Assembly (NCBI GenBank): GCA_000761475.1
Contig: JQNW01000004.1
Span: 372,001 to 436,000, forward strand
Source: Chromohalobacter israelensis
Lineage (GTDB): Bacteria > Pseudomonadota > Gammaproteobacteria > Pseudomonadales > Halomonadaceae
DNA length: 64,000 bases
Reading direction: 5' to 3'
Below are positions 18,937 to 27,492 of this stretch, piece after piece (the first letter of the stretch is position 1; each line of letters begins with the position of its first letter). The notes below the pieces were generated by a model that was not told where the DNA came from, ran no database searches, and worked only from the letters and a program-made list of their open reading frames with translations. The position numbers were made by a program, and so were the translations under genes.

Positions 18937-20136
18937 ATGTCTCAGGTTTCCCTGCCTTTCACTCGTGAGGAATACGCCAGCCGGCTGCACAAGGTGCGTT
19001 CGGCCATGGCGCATCGAGGGATCGACGTGCTGATCGTCAGCGATCCGTCCAACATGGCGTGGTTGACGGGCTACGATGGCTGGTCCTTTTATGTCCATCA
19101 GTGCGTGCTGCTCGGCCTCGAAGGCGAGCCGGTCTGGTACGGGCGTCGCATGGATGCCAACGGTGCGCTGCGCACCTGCTGGATCCATCCGGACAACATC
19201 ACCTATTACCCGGATTATTACGTCCAGAATCCCGATATGCATCCCATGGAATACCTGGCGCAGTCGATCCTGCCGGATCGAGGGTGGCACAACGGTATCA
19301 TCGGCATGGAGATGGATAACTACTATTTCTCGGCGAAGGCGTACCTGAGCCTCGTGCGTGAGCTGCCGCATGCCCGTTTCGAGGATGCCAATTCGCTGGT
19401 CAACTGGTGCCGGGCGATCAAGTCGCCGCAGGAAATCGAGTACATGCGTATCGCGGCGAGGATCGTCGAGGGCATGCATTCGCGCATCCTCGAGGTGATT
19501 CAGCCGGGCCTGCCCAAGAGCAAGCTGGTCTCCGAGATCTACCGGGTGGGCATCGAGGGCTGGACCGATCCCGATGGTCGCGTCTTCGGTGGCGATTATC
19601 CGGCCATCGTGCCCATGCTGCCCACCGGCAAGGATGCCGCCGCGCCGCACCTGACCTGGGACGATACGCCGTTCCGCCAGGGCGAGGGCACCTTCTTCGA
19701 GATCGCCGGGGTCTACAAGCGCTACCATGCGCCGATGTCGCGCACGGTGTTCCTGGGCACGCCGCCGAGTGCGTTCATCCGTGCCGAGTCGGCCCTGCTC
19801 GAGGGGATCGAGAACGGCCTGGCGGTGGCCAAGCCGGGCAATCGCACCGCCGACATCGCCATGGCGCTGGGCGCGGCGATGGACAAGTATGGCTTCGATC
19901 GGGGCGGGGCGCGTTGCGGCTACTCGATCGGCATCAGCTATCCCCCGGACTGGGGCGAGCGCAACATGAGCCTGCGTCCATCCGACGACACCATCCTCGA
20001 GCCGGGGATGACGTTCCACTTCATGCCGGGGCTCTGGGAGGACGACTGGGGCCTGGAAATCACCGAAAGCATTCTGATTACCGAGACTGGCTGCGAGACG
20101 CTGGCCAACTTCCCCCGCCAGCTCTTCGTGTGCTGA
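18937..20136 (+). CDS. doeA: Ectoine hydrolase DoeA
   Basis: 399 residues, the length known for Halomonas DoeA; the start MSQVSLPFTREEY was preferred over an in-frame ATG 50 codons upstream because that extension would cover the operator. It is a creatinase/M24-like pita-bread hydrolase: N-terminal domain to about residue 165, catalytic domain afterwards (GGDYPAIVPMLPTG, HFMPGLW, LEITESILITETG). It opens the ectoine ring to N-acetyl-diaminobutyrate in the cytoplasm. It is followed by doeB (31-base gap) and doeX, the conserved core order. Confidence 0.93.
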   Translation: MSQVSLPFTREEYASRLHKVRSAMAHRGIDVLIVSDPSNMAWLTGYDGWSFYVHQCVLLGLEGEPVWYGRRMDANGALRTCWIHPDNITYYPDYYVQNPDMHPMEYLAQSILPDRGWHNGIIGMEMDNYYFSAKAYLSLVRELPHARFEDANSLVNWCRAIKSPQEIEYMRIAARIVEGMHSRILEVIQPGLPKSKLVSEIYRVGIEGWTDPDGRVFGGDYPAIVPMLPTGKDAAAPHLTWDDTPFRQGEGTFFEIAGVYKRYHAPMSRTVFLGTPPSAFIRAESALLEGIENGLAVAKPGNRTADIAMALGAAMDKYGFDRGGARCGYSIGISYPPDWGERNMSLRPSDDTILEPGMTFHFMPGLWEDDWGLEITESILITETGCETLANFPRQLFVC

Positions 20137-20167
20137 GCCGTGGGACGCGAGACGAGGAGAACATGAC

Positions 20168-21184
20168 ATGAGCAAGCGACCCAGCCCGGTGTCACCCACC
20201 GTCGATTTCGACGCCGAAGGCGTGCAGCACGGATTTCTCAAACTGCCGATCTCCACCGATGAGTCGGCCTGGGGCGCGGTGATGATTCCGGTCACCGTGA
20301 TCAACAACGGCCCCGGGCCCACGGCGCTGCTCACCGCCGGCAACCACGGCGATGAATACGAAGGCATCACTGCACTGCTCAAGCTCAGCAACACGCTGCG
20401 GGCCGAGGACGTGCGCGGCCGCGTGATCATCGTGCCGATCATGAACGTGCCCGCCGCGACCGCCGGCAAGCGCACCTCGGGCCTGGATGGCGGCAACCTC
20501 AACCGCAGCTTCCCCGGGAACCCGGACGGCGGCGTCACCGAGCAGATCGCCGACTACTTCACCCGCGAGCTGGTGCCGATGTGCGACGTGGCGCTGGACT
20601 TGCATTCCGGCGGCCGTACCCTGGACATCCTGCCGTTCGCCGCCGCGCATCGCCTCGACGATCGCGACCAGGAAGCGCACAGCCTGGCCGGCGCCGTGGC
20701 CTTCGGCGCTCCGGTGGCGATGATGATGTTCGAGCTCGATGCCACCAAGCTGTACGACACCGCCGTGGAATCGCAGGGCAAGACCTTCGTGACCACCGAG
20801 CTGGGCGGGGGCGGCACCACGACACCGGAGCGCATGGCCATCGCCGAGCGCGGCGTGCGCAACTTCCTGATCCATTACGGGTTGGTCGAAGGGACGCTGG
20901 AGACGCCCGCCGAGCCGCAGGTGTACGTGGACATGCCCGATGCGTCCTGCTATGTCCAGAGCGAGCACAGCGGCCTGCTGGAGATGGCCTTCGCACTGGG
21001 CGAAACGGTGCGTCGCGGCGATGTGATCGCACGCGTCTACGACATGACGCGCACCGGCAGCGAGCCGGTCGTCTACCGGGCCCAGCGCGATGGCGTGCTG
21101 GTGGCGCGACGTTTCCCGTCACAGCTCAACATGGGCGATACCATCGCGGTGATCGCGCAAGTCGTCGACAGTCTCGAGCGTTGA
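20168..21184 (+). CDS. doeB: N-alpha-acetyl-L-2,4-diaminobutyrate deacetylase DoeB
   Basis: 338 residues, succinylglutamate desuccinylase/aspartoacylase family (zinc carboxypeptidase-like). The metal ligands are visible in TAGNHGDEYEG (His, Glu) and ALDLHSGG (His); NLNRSFPG adds the substrate arginine. It removes acetate to give L-2,4-diaminobutyrate, the second step of ectoine breakdown. An AGGAGAACATGAC site precedes the ATG. Confidence 0.93.
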   Translation: MSKRPSPVSPTVDFDAEGVQHGFLKLPISTDESAWGAVMIPVTVINNGPGPTALLTAGNHGDEYEGITALLKLSNTLRAEDVRGRVIIVPIMNVPAATAGKRTSGLDGGNLNRSFPGNPDGGVTEQIADYFTRELVPMCDVALDLHSGGRTLDILPFAAAHRLDDRDQEAHSLAGAVAFGAPVAMMMFELDATKLYDTAVESQGKTFVTTELGGGGTTTPERMAIAERGVRNFLIHYGLVEGTLETPAEPQVYVDMPDASCYVQSEHSGLLEMAFALGETVRRGDVIARVYDMTRTGSEPVVYRAQRDGVLVARRFPSQLNMGDTIAVIAQVVDSLER

Positions 21185-21203
21185 GGAAGGACCGCCACGC
21201 CGC

Positions 21204-21680
21204 ATGAAACTCGATCGCTACGATCTCAAGATCCTCGACATCCTGTCGCATGACGGGCGCATCACCAAATCGAAGCTGGCCGAGGCGATCAACCTCTCGG
21301 TCAGCCCGTGCTGGGAGCGCGTGCGTCGCCTGGAGAAGGCCGGCGTCATCCAGGGCTATGGCGCACGCCTCGATCCGTCGCGGGTCGTCAAGCGCACTCC
21401 GGTGTGGGTGCAGATCGAACTCGGGACCCATCATGCGGCGAGCTTCGCGCGCTTCGAGAAGGCCGTCGCCGACACGCCGGAGGTGACCGAATGCGTGGCG
21501 GTGGGCGGCGGTGTCGATTATCTGGTCAAGTTCGAGGCCGATTCCATCGATGCCTATCAGCGCACCATCGATGCCTGGCTGATGTCCGACCTGGGCATCG
21601 AGCGCTACTTCACCTATATCGTCACCAAGACCGTGAAGCGCACCACGCCGCCGTTATCGCTGCACGACGACGCCTCGTAG
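21204..21680 (+). CDS. doeX: DoeX, Lrp/AsnC-family regulator
   Basis: 158 residues. N-terminal winged helix (LDRYDLKILDILSHDGRITK, then SPCWERVRRLEKAGVI) and a C-terminal ligand-binding RAM domain (about 70-150). In Halomonas elongata DoeX is the Lrp-type regulator encoded just after doeB; the same order and 19-base spacing are seen here. It probably tunes doe expression in response to pathway intermediates, in addition to EnuR. Confidence 0.9.
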   Translation: MKLDRYDLKILDILSHDGRITKSKLAEAINLSVSPCWERVRRLEKAGVIQGYGARLDPSRVVKRTPVWVQIELGTHHAASFARFEKAVADTPEVTECVAVGGGVDYLVKFEADSIDAYQRTIDAWLMSDLGIERYFTYIVTKTVKRTTPPLSLHDDAS

Positions 21681-21686
21681 CGCACC

Positions 21687-22580
21687 ATGGATCATCGCCA
21701 ACTCGCCTTTTTATGTGCCCTGGCGCGAGAGCGTCACTTCGGTCGCGCCGCCAAGGCGTGCCATGTGACCCAGCCGACCCTGTCGGCGCGCCTGCGGCAG
21801 CTCGAGGAGGAACTGGCCACGCCGTTGATTCGTCGTGGTCATCGCTTCGAGGGCTTCACCGCCGAGGGCGAGCGGGTCCTGGGCCATGCACGCCGCATCC
21901 TTGGCGAGTTCGAGGCCCTGCGCGGTGACCTGGCGTCCCCGGCGCCGCTGGTCGGCCGCCTGACCCTTGGGGTGATTCCCACCGCACTGAATGCACTCAC
22001 CGAATGGCTGCCGACGCTGCGCGCCGCGCATCCCGGTCTGGTCCTGCGCGTGCGCGAACTGGCGACGCCCATGCTGGCGCAGGGGCTGGAAGACGGTGGC
22101 CTGGATCTGGTCATCGGCTATCTGGATGCGCCGGCGATGGCGGGGTTCGCGCACCGCCCCCTGTTCGACGAGTACCCCGCCCTGGTGGCGTCCCCTGCGC
22201 ATTTTGCCTTGCCCGAGGCGCCGCAGTGGTCGCAGCTGGTCGAGTACCCGCTGTGCCTGCTGACGCCGGACATGCATCAGCGCCACCTGCTGGAAATGCG
22301 CCTGGCGGCTCACGGCTTGACGCTGACGCCCGCCCTGGAAACCGATGCCACCGCGGCATTGGGAGAGTGGCTGCTGGCGGGGCTGGGCGTGTCGATCCTG
22401 CCCGAGCAGTTCGTTCGCCGCCGCTGGTTGCAAGGTGGCGAGGGGGCGCTGGACCTCGTGGCGCGCCGCCTGCCCGGCGAGGGCGATCGTGTCGGCTTGC
22501 TGTGGCCACAGGGAACGCCGCGAGGACGTCGTCTGCAAGCCGTGCTCGACCTGTGGCAGATGGCAACCCCCGCGACTTGA
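21687..22580 (+). CDS. LysR-family regulator next to formate dehydrogenase-like genes
   Basis: 297 residues. N-terminal helix-turn-helix HFGRAAKACHVTQPTLSARL and a C-terminal effector domain (RLTLGVIPTALNALTEWLP). It begins 6 bases after doeX, in the same direction, yet by gene type it fits the following fdhD/fdhF block; LysR genes of this kind are common beside soluble molybdoenzymes. The inducer is unknown. An OxyR-like relation in the effector domain is possible but no OxyR cysteine pair is seen. Confidence 0.8.
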   Translation: MDHRQLAFLCALARERHFGRAAKACHVTQPTLSARLRQLEEELATPLIRRGHRFEGFTAEGERVLGHARRILGEFEALRGDLASPAPLVGRLTLGVIPTALNALTEWLPTLRAAHPGLVLRVRELATPMLAQGLEDGGLDLVIGYLDAPAMAGFAHRPLFDEYPALVASPAHFALPEAPQWSQLVEYPLCLLTPDMHQRHLLEMRLAAHGLTLTPALETDATAALGEWLLAGLGVSILPEQFVRRRWLQGGEGALDLVARRLPGEGDRVGLLWPQGTPRGRRLQAVLDLWQMATPAT

Positions 22581-22787
22581 TCGAGGGGCTCTATCGATGC
22601 ATCGCCTAGTTCGATTGGTCCAGAGGTGCAGGGCGCGCTAGGGTGAAGGATAGAGGTCGCGCCGTCACCCGTACCGCAGAGTGGCGTGCCTGTCGCACTG
22701 CGGATCGAGACCGCGCCGAATCGTTGGGCGGTCGTCGCGAGCGATGAGCTTCGCGTCGGTCATTTCGTGTCCCGATGGAACCTTCAC

Positions 22788-23588
22788 ATGCCACCAGAGC
22801 CGATGACATCGCATGCCTTTTCCGCCATCGCGCGTTACGACGACCAGTGTGGCCGGCCGTTGCGTGCGCTGGAGGGCCCGCAGGAACAGCCGATCACCCT
22901 GACGCTCAACGACACCGCCATGGTGACGCTGCTGGCGACACCCGAGGCGCTCGAGCCACTGGCGCTGGGGCATGCGTTCACTGCCGGGTGGATCGCACGG
23001 GCCGCGGAGGTGGAGGCAGTGCATCTGTCGCGGTTGCGCCATGGACTGGCGGTGCGTCTGTCGGTGTCGCCCCGGGTCGAAGCACGTGCAGCCGGGTTGC
23101 GGCGCGCGGATGCCTCGGTGTCGAGCTGCGGCGCCTGTGGGGTGGCCGAGGAGGCGCAGTTGATGCAGGGCCTGACGCGGCTGCCATCGCGCGCGCCGCT
23201 AGCGCCCGAGGCGCTGCTGAAGGGTATCGAGCGCCTCCAGCGGCATGCGCGTCCGGGGCTGCATACCGCCTTGGGTCTGGCGGAAAACGGCGAAGTGCTG
23301 GCACGCGGGGTGGACATCGGTCGCCATAACGCGCTGGACCGGATCATCGGCGATGGCTTGACGCGTCAGGCGATGCCGGCGGCGGTGCTGCTTTCCAGCC
23401 GCTGCAGCATGGAACTGGTGCAGAAGACCGTGCGTGCCGGGATCACCACGCTGGCCACGCTGTCGTTGCCTTCGTCCCTGGCGGTCGAGATCGCGCGGGC
23501 CTGCGACCTCAACCTCATCTGTTGCCACCGTGGCCGGCGTCTGGAGCGTCTCAGTGGCCCGGCGAGTGCCGACGACACGGTGACGTGA
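22788..23588 (+). CDS. fdhD: FdhD, sulfur carrier for formate dehydrogenase-type molybdoenzymes
   Basis: 266 residues. The hallmark SSCGACG motif (two catalytic cysteines, near residue 115) and the GRHNALDRIIG block are present. FdhD passes sulfur from IscS to the molybdenum cofactor of FdhF-type enzymes, which are inactive without it. The start at 22788 has a GGAA-type site; 22803 is an alternative. It lies 112 bases before the enzyme it should serve. Confidence 0.9.
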   Translation: MPPEPMTSHAFSAIARYDDQCGRPLRALEGPQEQPITLTLNDTAMVTLLATPEALEPLALGHAFTAGWIARAAEVEAVHLSRLRHGLAVRLSVSPRVEARAAGLRRADASVSSCGACGVAEEAQLMQGLTRLPSRAPLAPEALLKGIERLQRHARPGLHTALGLAENGEVLARGVDIGRHNALDRIIGDGLTRQAMPAAVLLSSRCSMELVQKTVRAGITTLATLSLPSSLAVEIARACDLNLICCHRGRRLERLSGPASADDTVT

Positions 23589-23700
23589 CGCTGCGGCGCA
23601 TCCGGCCGCTTCCCTTTCTTCCACGGTTCACCGGCGCCTTTCCGGGTGGTTTCCACGGTGCCGTTGATCGCAGTATCGCTTATCACGTATCGAGTGCTTT

Positions 23701-26121
23701 ATGTCTTCCACTGTCGAACCTTCCGCTTCCACTGAACGCGAGGCCGCCGACGCGGCGTCGCCGGACATGACGTCCCGGGTGCCCGCATCGGATCCGGCGC
23801 TGACCCGTGCGCCCAGCGTCGAACCCTACACCGGCCCGGCCGGGGGCTGGGGCGCGATGCATAGCGTGGGGCGACATCTCAAGCGTAGCCAGGCGCCGCT
23901 CAAGGGCGTGCGTGCCTTGCTGGCCACCAATCAGCCGCAGGGCTTCGATTGCCCCGGCTGTGCGTGGGGCGACCCCCTGCATGGCTCGTCGTTCGAATTC
24001 TGTGAAAACGGCGTCAAGGCCGTGGCCTGGGAAAGCACCAAGAAACGCGTCACGCGGCGCTTTTTCGAGCGTCATACGCTGAGCGAGCTGCGCGAGTGGG
24101 ACGATTTTCGTCTCGAGGACCAGGGGCGGCTCACCGAGCCCATGCGCTACGACGCGACCCGCGATCGCTACGTGCCCATCGACTGGGACGCGGCGTTCGC
24201 CTTGATCGCCGAGCGTCTGGCGGCGCTGCCCGACCCCGACCGGGCACTGTTCTATACCTCCGGGCGGGCCAGCAACGAGGCTGCCTACCTTTATCAGCTG
24301 TTCGTGCGACTTTACGGCACCAACAATTTTCCGGACTGCTCGAACATGTGCCACGAGGCCAGCGGCGTGGGCATGAAGGCCAGCCTCGGTGTCGCCAAGG
24401 GTACCGTGCAACTGGAAGACTTCGAGCATGCCGACACCATCCTGGTCTTCGGGCAGAACCCGGGGACCAACCATCCCCGCATGCTCGGCGATTTGCGCCG
24501 TGCGGCGGAGCGGGGCGCGCGCATCGTCAGCTTCAATCCGCTCAAGGAGCGCGGCCTGGAACGCTTCGCCGATCCCCAGAACAAGCGCGAAATGCTGACT
24601 CACGGCAGTCATCGCATTTCCTCGCATTACTATCAGCCCAAGATGGGCGGCGACATGGCGGCGGCACGCGGCATCGCCAAGGCGTTGTTCGCGCTGGAAG
24701 CGCAAGGCCGCTTCACGCCGGACCGCGACTTCATCGCCTCGCACACCGCCGACCTTGAGGCGTGGCGGGCACGGGTCGAGGCCACGCCCTGGGCGACCCT
24801 CGAGGATCAGGCCGGGCTGACGCGCAGCCAGCTCGAGGAGGTGGCGAGCATCGTCGCCGGCGCCGAGCGCATGATCGTGACCTGGGCGATGGGCATCACC
24901 CAGCACGAGCACTCGGTGGATACCGTGCGCGAGCTGGTCAACCTGCTGTTGCTGGGCGGACACATCGGGCGCCCCGGCGCCGGGGCGTGTCCGGTGCGCG
25001 GGCATTCCAACGTGCAGGGCGATCGCACCATGGGCATCGACGAAAAGGCCCCCGCCTGGCTGCTCGATGCCCTGGAGACGCGTTATGGCGTCGCCATGCC
25101 GCGCGCCCCCGGCCACAACACGGTGGGCGCCATTCGTGCACTGGAAGAAGGCGAGGCCGAGGTCTTCATCGGCCTGGGCGGCAACTTCACCCGGGCCACG
25201 CCGGACAGCCAGCGGACCGAGCGTGCCTTCCGCCGGTTGTCGCTCAACGTGCAGATCAGCACCAAGCTCAATCGCAGCCACCTGATGGTCGGTGGCGATG
25301 CCTTGATTCTGCCGTGTCTGGGCCGTACCGAGATCGATCGTCAGGGCGAGACCGGAGCGTCGCAGGAAGTCAGCGTCGAGGATTCGATGTCGATGGTGCA
25401 TGGCAGTGCGGGGATCCAGGCACCGGCCTCCGAGTGGCTGCGTTCGGAGCCGGCGATCATCGCCGGGATCGCCGAGGCGACGCTGGCGCGGGTGCTGCCG
25501 CGCCGCGGGGTGGCGCCCGGTGTCGTCGACTGGGCTGGCCTGGTGGCGGATTACGATCGTATCCGCGACGAGATCGAGGCGGTGATTCCCGGCTTCGAGG
25601 ATTTCAACGCGCGTTTGCGCCAGGCACGTGGCTTCTGGCTGGAAAACGCCGCCAGCCAGCGCCGCTTCGACACGCCTTCCGGACGGGCGACCTTCTCGAG
25701 CGCGCCGCTTCCCGAGGCGGTGATGCATCAACGGCTGCACACACGCCGCGAGGCAGGCTGGCTGACCTTGCAGACGCTGCGCAGTCACGATCAGTACAAC
25801 ACCACAGTGTACGGCTACGACGATCGCTATCGAGGCATCAAGGGCCAGCGTCGGGTGGTGTTCGTCAATCCCGACGATCTGGCGAGGCTGGGGCTCGAAA
25901 GCGGCCAGTGGGTCGATCTGGTCGGTCTCGATCATGACGGTGAGCCCCGCCGTGCGCCGTCCTTCAAGCTCGTCGCCTATGACACGCCCGAGGGATGCGC
26001 TGCCGCCTATTATCCCGAGACCAATGCGCTGGTGCCGCTGGAAAGCGTCGGCGTGGGCACCGACACCCCCACCTCCAAGGCGGTGGCCGTGCGCCTGGAG
26101 CCCAGCCGGCGGATCGCCTGA
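23701..26121 (+). CDS. FdhF/YdeP-family molybdopterin oxidoreductase
   Basis: 806 residues. It has the bis-MGD fold: ALFYTSGRASNEAAYLYQLF, NNFPDCSNMCHEASG at the active site, LVFGQNPGTNHPRM, and a C-terminal MGD domain (about 680-806). The N-terminus has GFDCPGCAWGDP but not the full four-cysteine 4Fe-4S motif of respiratory formate dehydrogenases. This is the YdeP branch, whose physiological substrate is unsettled; E. coli YdeP is linked to acid resistance. There are no beta/gamma subunits, so it is likely a soluble cytoplasmic enzyme. Formate is a guess only. Confidence 0.85.
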   Translation: MSSTVEPSASTEREAADAASPDMTSRVPASDPALTRAPSVEPYTGPAGGWGAMHSVGRHLKRSQAPLKGVRALLATNQPQGFDCPGCAWGDPLHGSSFEFCENGVKAVAWESTKKRVTRRFFERHTLSELREWDDFRLEDQGRLTEPMRYDATRDRYVPIDWDAAFALIAERLAALPDPDRALFYTSGRASNEAAYLYQLFVRLYGTNNFPDCSNMCHEASGVGMKASLGVAKGTVQLEDFEHADTILVFGQNPGTNHPRMLGDLRRAAERGARIVSFNPLKERGLERFADPQNKREMLTHGSHRISSHYYQPKMGGDMAAARGIAKALFALEAQGRFTPDRDFIASHTADLEAWRARVEATPWATLEDQAGLTRSQLEEVASIVAGAERMIVTWAMGITQHEHSVDTVRELVNLLLLGGHIGRPGAGACPVRGHSNVQGDRTMGIDEKAPAWLLDALETRYGVAMPRAPGHNTVGAIRALEEGEAEVFIGLGGNFTRATPDSQRTERAFRRLSLNVQISTKLNRSHLMVGGDALILPCLGRTEIDRQGETGASQEVSVEDSMSMVHGSAGIQAPASEWLRSEPAIIAGIAEATLARVLPRRGVAPGVVDWAGLVADYDRIRDEIEAVIPGFEDFNARLRQARGFWLENAASQRRFDTPSGRATFSSAPLPEAVMHQRLHTRREAGWLTLQTLRSHDQYNTTVYGYDDRYRGIKGQRRVVFVNPDDLARLGLESGQWVDLVGLDHDGEPRRAPSFKLVAYDTPEGCAAAYYPETNALVPLESVGVGTDTPTSKAVAVRLEPSRRIA

Positions 26122-26351
26122 TGCGCTGGCGCGAACGGCTGGCGGCGCTCGACGACGCGGTAGTGATGGCGGCGGTCGAGCGCCATCGGCGTGGTGGAGA
26201 ACCACCGCTGACGGCCACCCTGCTGGCCCTGCGCGAACTGCTCGGCGAGGTCCCGCCGGCGAGTGCCGCGCGCGAACTGGGCGTGGAGCGTGCGCTGGTA
26301 GTGCGCGCCATGCACGATATCGAGACGCGCGATGCCAGCGCGACGGATTGA
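26121..26351 (+). CDS. Small hypothetical protein coupled to the molybdoenzyme
   Basis: 76 residues, not recognised. Its ATG overlaps the stop of the molybdoenzyme gene (TGATG), which strongly suggests real translation. It is highly charged and helical; a segment ASAARELGVERALVVRAMHD looks like a short helix-turn-helix, so a small DNA- or protein-binding role is possible. No cysteines for metal binding are seen. Confidence 0.6.
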   Translation: MRWRERLAALDDAVVMAAVERHRRGGEPPLTATLLALRELLGEVPPASAARELGVERALVVRAMHDIETRDASATD

Positions 26352-26607
26352 GGCGTCGTCGCGCATGGCGTTGCGACCAAAGTCGTGACGCGTCCCGGCG
26401 CGCATGACGCTACGCTATCGGTACTACATGAGCGTCGCCCGATACACAACGCTGCCAGGTACGCGTCGAACCCGGAACCGTTCGATGCCGATCGAGGAAG
26501 CACCGAGGCGACGCCGCCGGGAAGCGCGGACGTCCTGACTGCGTTTCCTTTCGCTCCCGCCGGGGAGCACGCCGCTCAATCATCGGGATCACCCGGGAGG
26601 TGCCGTC

Positions 26608-27264
26608 ATGGAACTGCTCATCCAGACTGCATTGGGGTTTCCATTCGCCTTTTTTCTCGCCTTGCTGGCACTGGTAGCCGTGTACTGGCTGCTGGTCGCC
26701 GTGCGCGTGATTCGCGTCTCGTGTTTCGACCATGACAGCCTGCGTGACGACCATCTGGCGAGCACCCTGATTTCCCTGGGCTTTGCAGGCGTGCCGGCTT
26801 CATTCGCCCTGAGCACGCTGATCGTGATGGCCACGCCCATCGCCTTTGCCCTGAGCCTGGTACTGCATTGGCTGCCGCTGGGATTATTGCGCTTGCCGCT
26901 GGGCTTTCTGGCCATCTGGGCGGCGTTCGCGCTGGCGGCATCGCCGAGTGTCGGTGCCTGTCACGCTCTGGCCCGGCGGTTTCACCATTCGCGTCGCGCA
27001 TCGCCGCGCTGGTTGCTGGGCGAAACCGTCGTCGTGCGCGAAGCCAGTGACGCGGAAGGGCGGTGCCAGGCGACGCTGGAGAGCGACCCCGAGGTCGTCG
27101 TCACCCTGCATGGCAAGGGGGAGGCGTGTGCCGCCGGCGAGCGTCGCGTGCTGGTCAAGCACGTTGCCGGCGACAACGTGTATCGGGCGGTGCCCGCCGC
27201 CGATTACATGGATGCCCACGAACGCCTGCGCAAACTGCATCTGCTGCCCCGTCACGACATCTGA
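26608..27264 (+). CDS. Inner membrane protein with C-terminal OB-like domain (YqiJ-like)
   Basis: 218 residues. Two to three hydrophobic segments lie in the first 125 residues (FAFFLALLALVAVYWLLVAV; a pair around 70-115), followed by a soluble beta-rich domain of about 85 residues (LLGETVVVREAS, RRVLVKHVAGDNVYRAVP). This matches YqiJ/NfeD-like proteins, which usually accompany a flotillin gene; none is nearby here. Function unknown; a membrane-organising role is only suggested by the family. A GGGAGG site precedes the ATG. Confidence 0.6.
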   Translation: MELLIQTALGFPFAFFLALLALVAVYWLLVAVRVIRVSCFDHDSLRDDHLASTLISLGFAGVPASFALSTLIVMATPIAFALSLVLHWLPLGLLRLPLGFLAIWAAFALAASPSVGACHALARRFHHSRRASPRWLLGETVVVREASDAEGRCQATLESDPEVVVTLHGKGEACAAGERRVLVKHVAGDNVYRAVPAADYMDAHERLRKLHLLPRHDI

Positions 27265-27492
27265 GCCCCGGCACGCCCGCCATCGACGATGCGGCGATGG
27301 CGGGCGTGCAGAAAAAACCTCGATTTGGCGTCGAGACTCGAAAAAAAACCGTCTTTCCCGCCCCGCGAGACAAAAACTCTCCTCTTTCGTGCTGCCTTAC
27401 CCTAGGGCCATCGGATGCACGCCATCCGCCACGACCCTTCCGGTACCGCGTTGAAAGCAACGCCAGGGCCGGCTCGTTTCTCGGGAGGTAGC

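Noticed and set aside
18751..20538. A 595-codon minus-strand frame across doeA
   Set aside because: Shadow of doeA/doeB and of the enuR promoter region; composition is not protein-like.
23683..26205. An 840-codon open frame on the minus strand
   Set aside because: It lies wholly opposite the molybdoenzyme gene, whose motifs are clear. High GC content makes long antisense frames common here.
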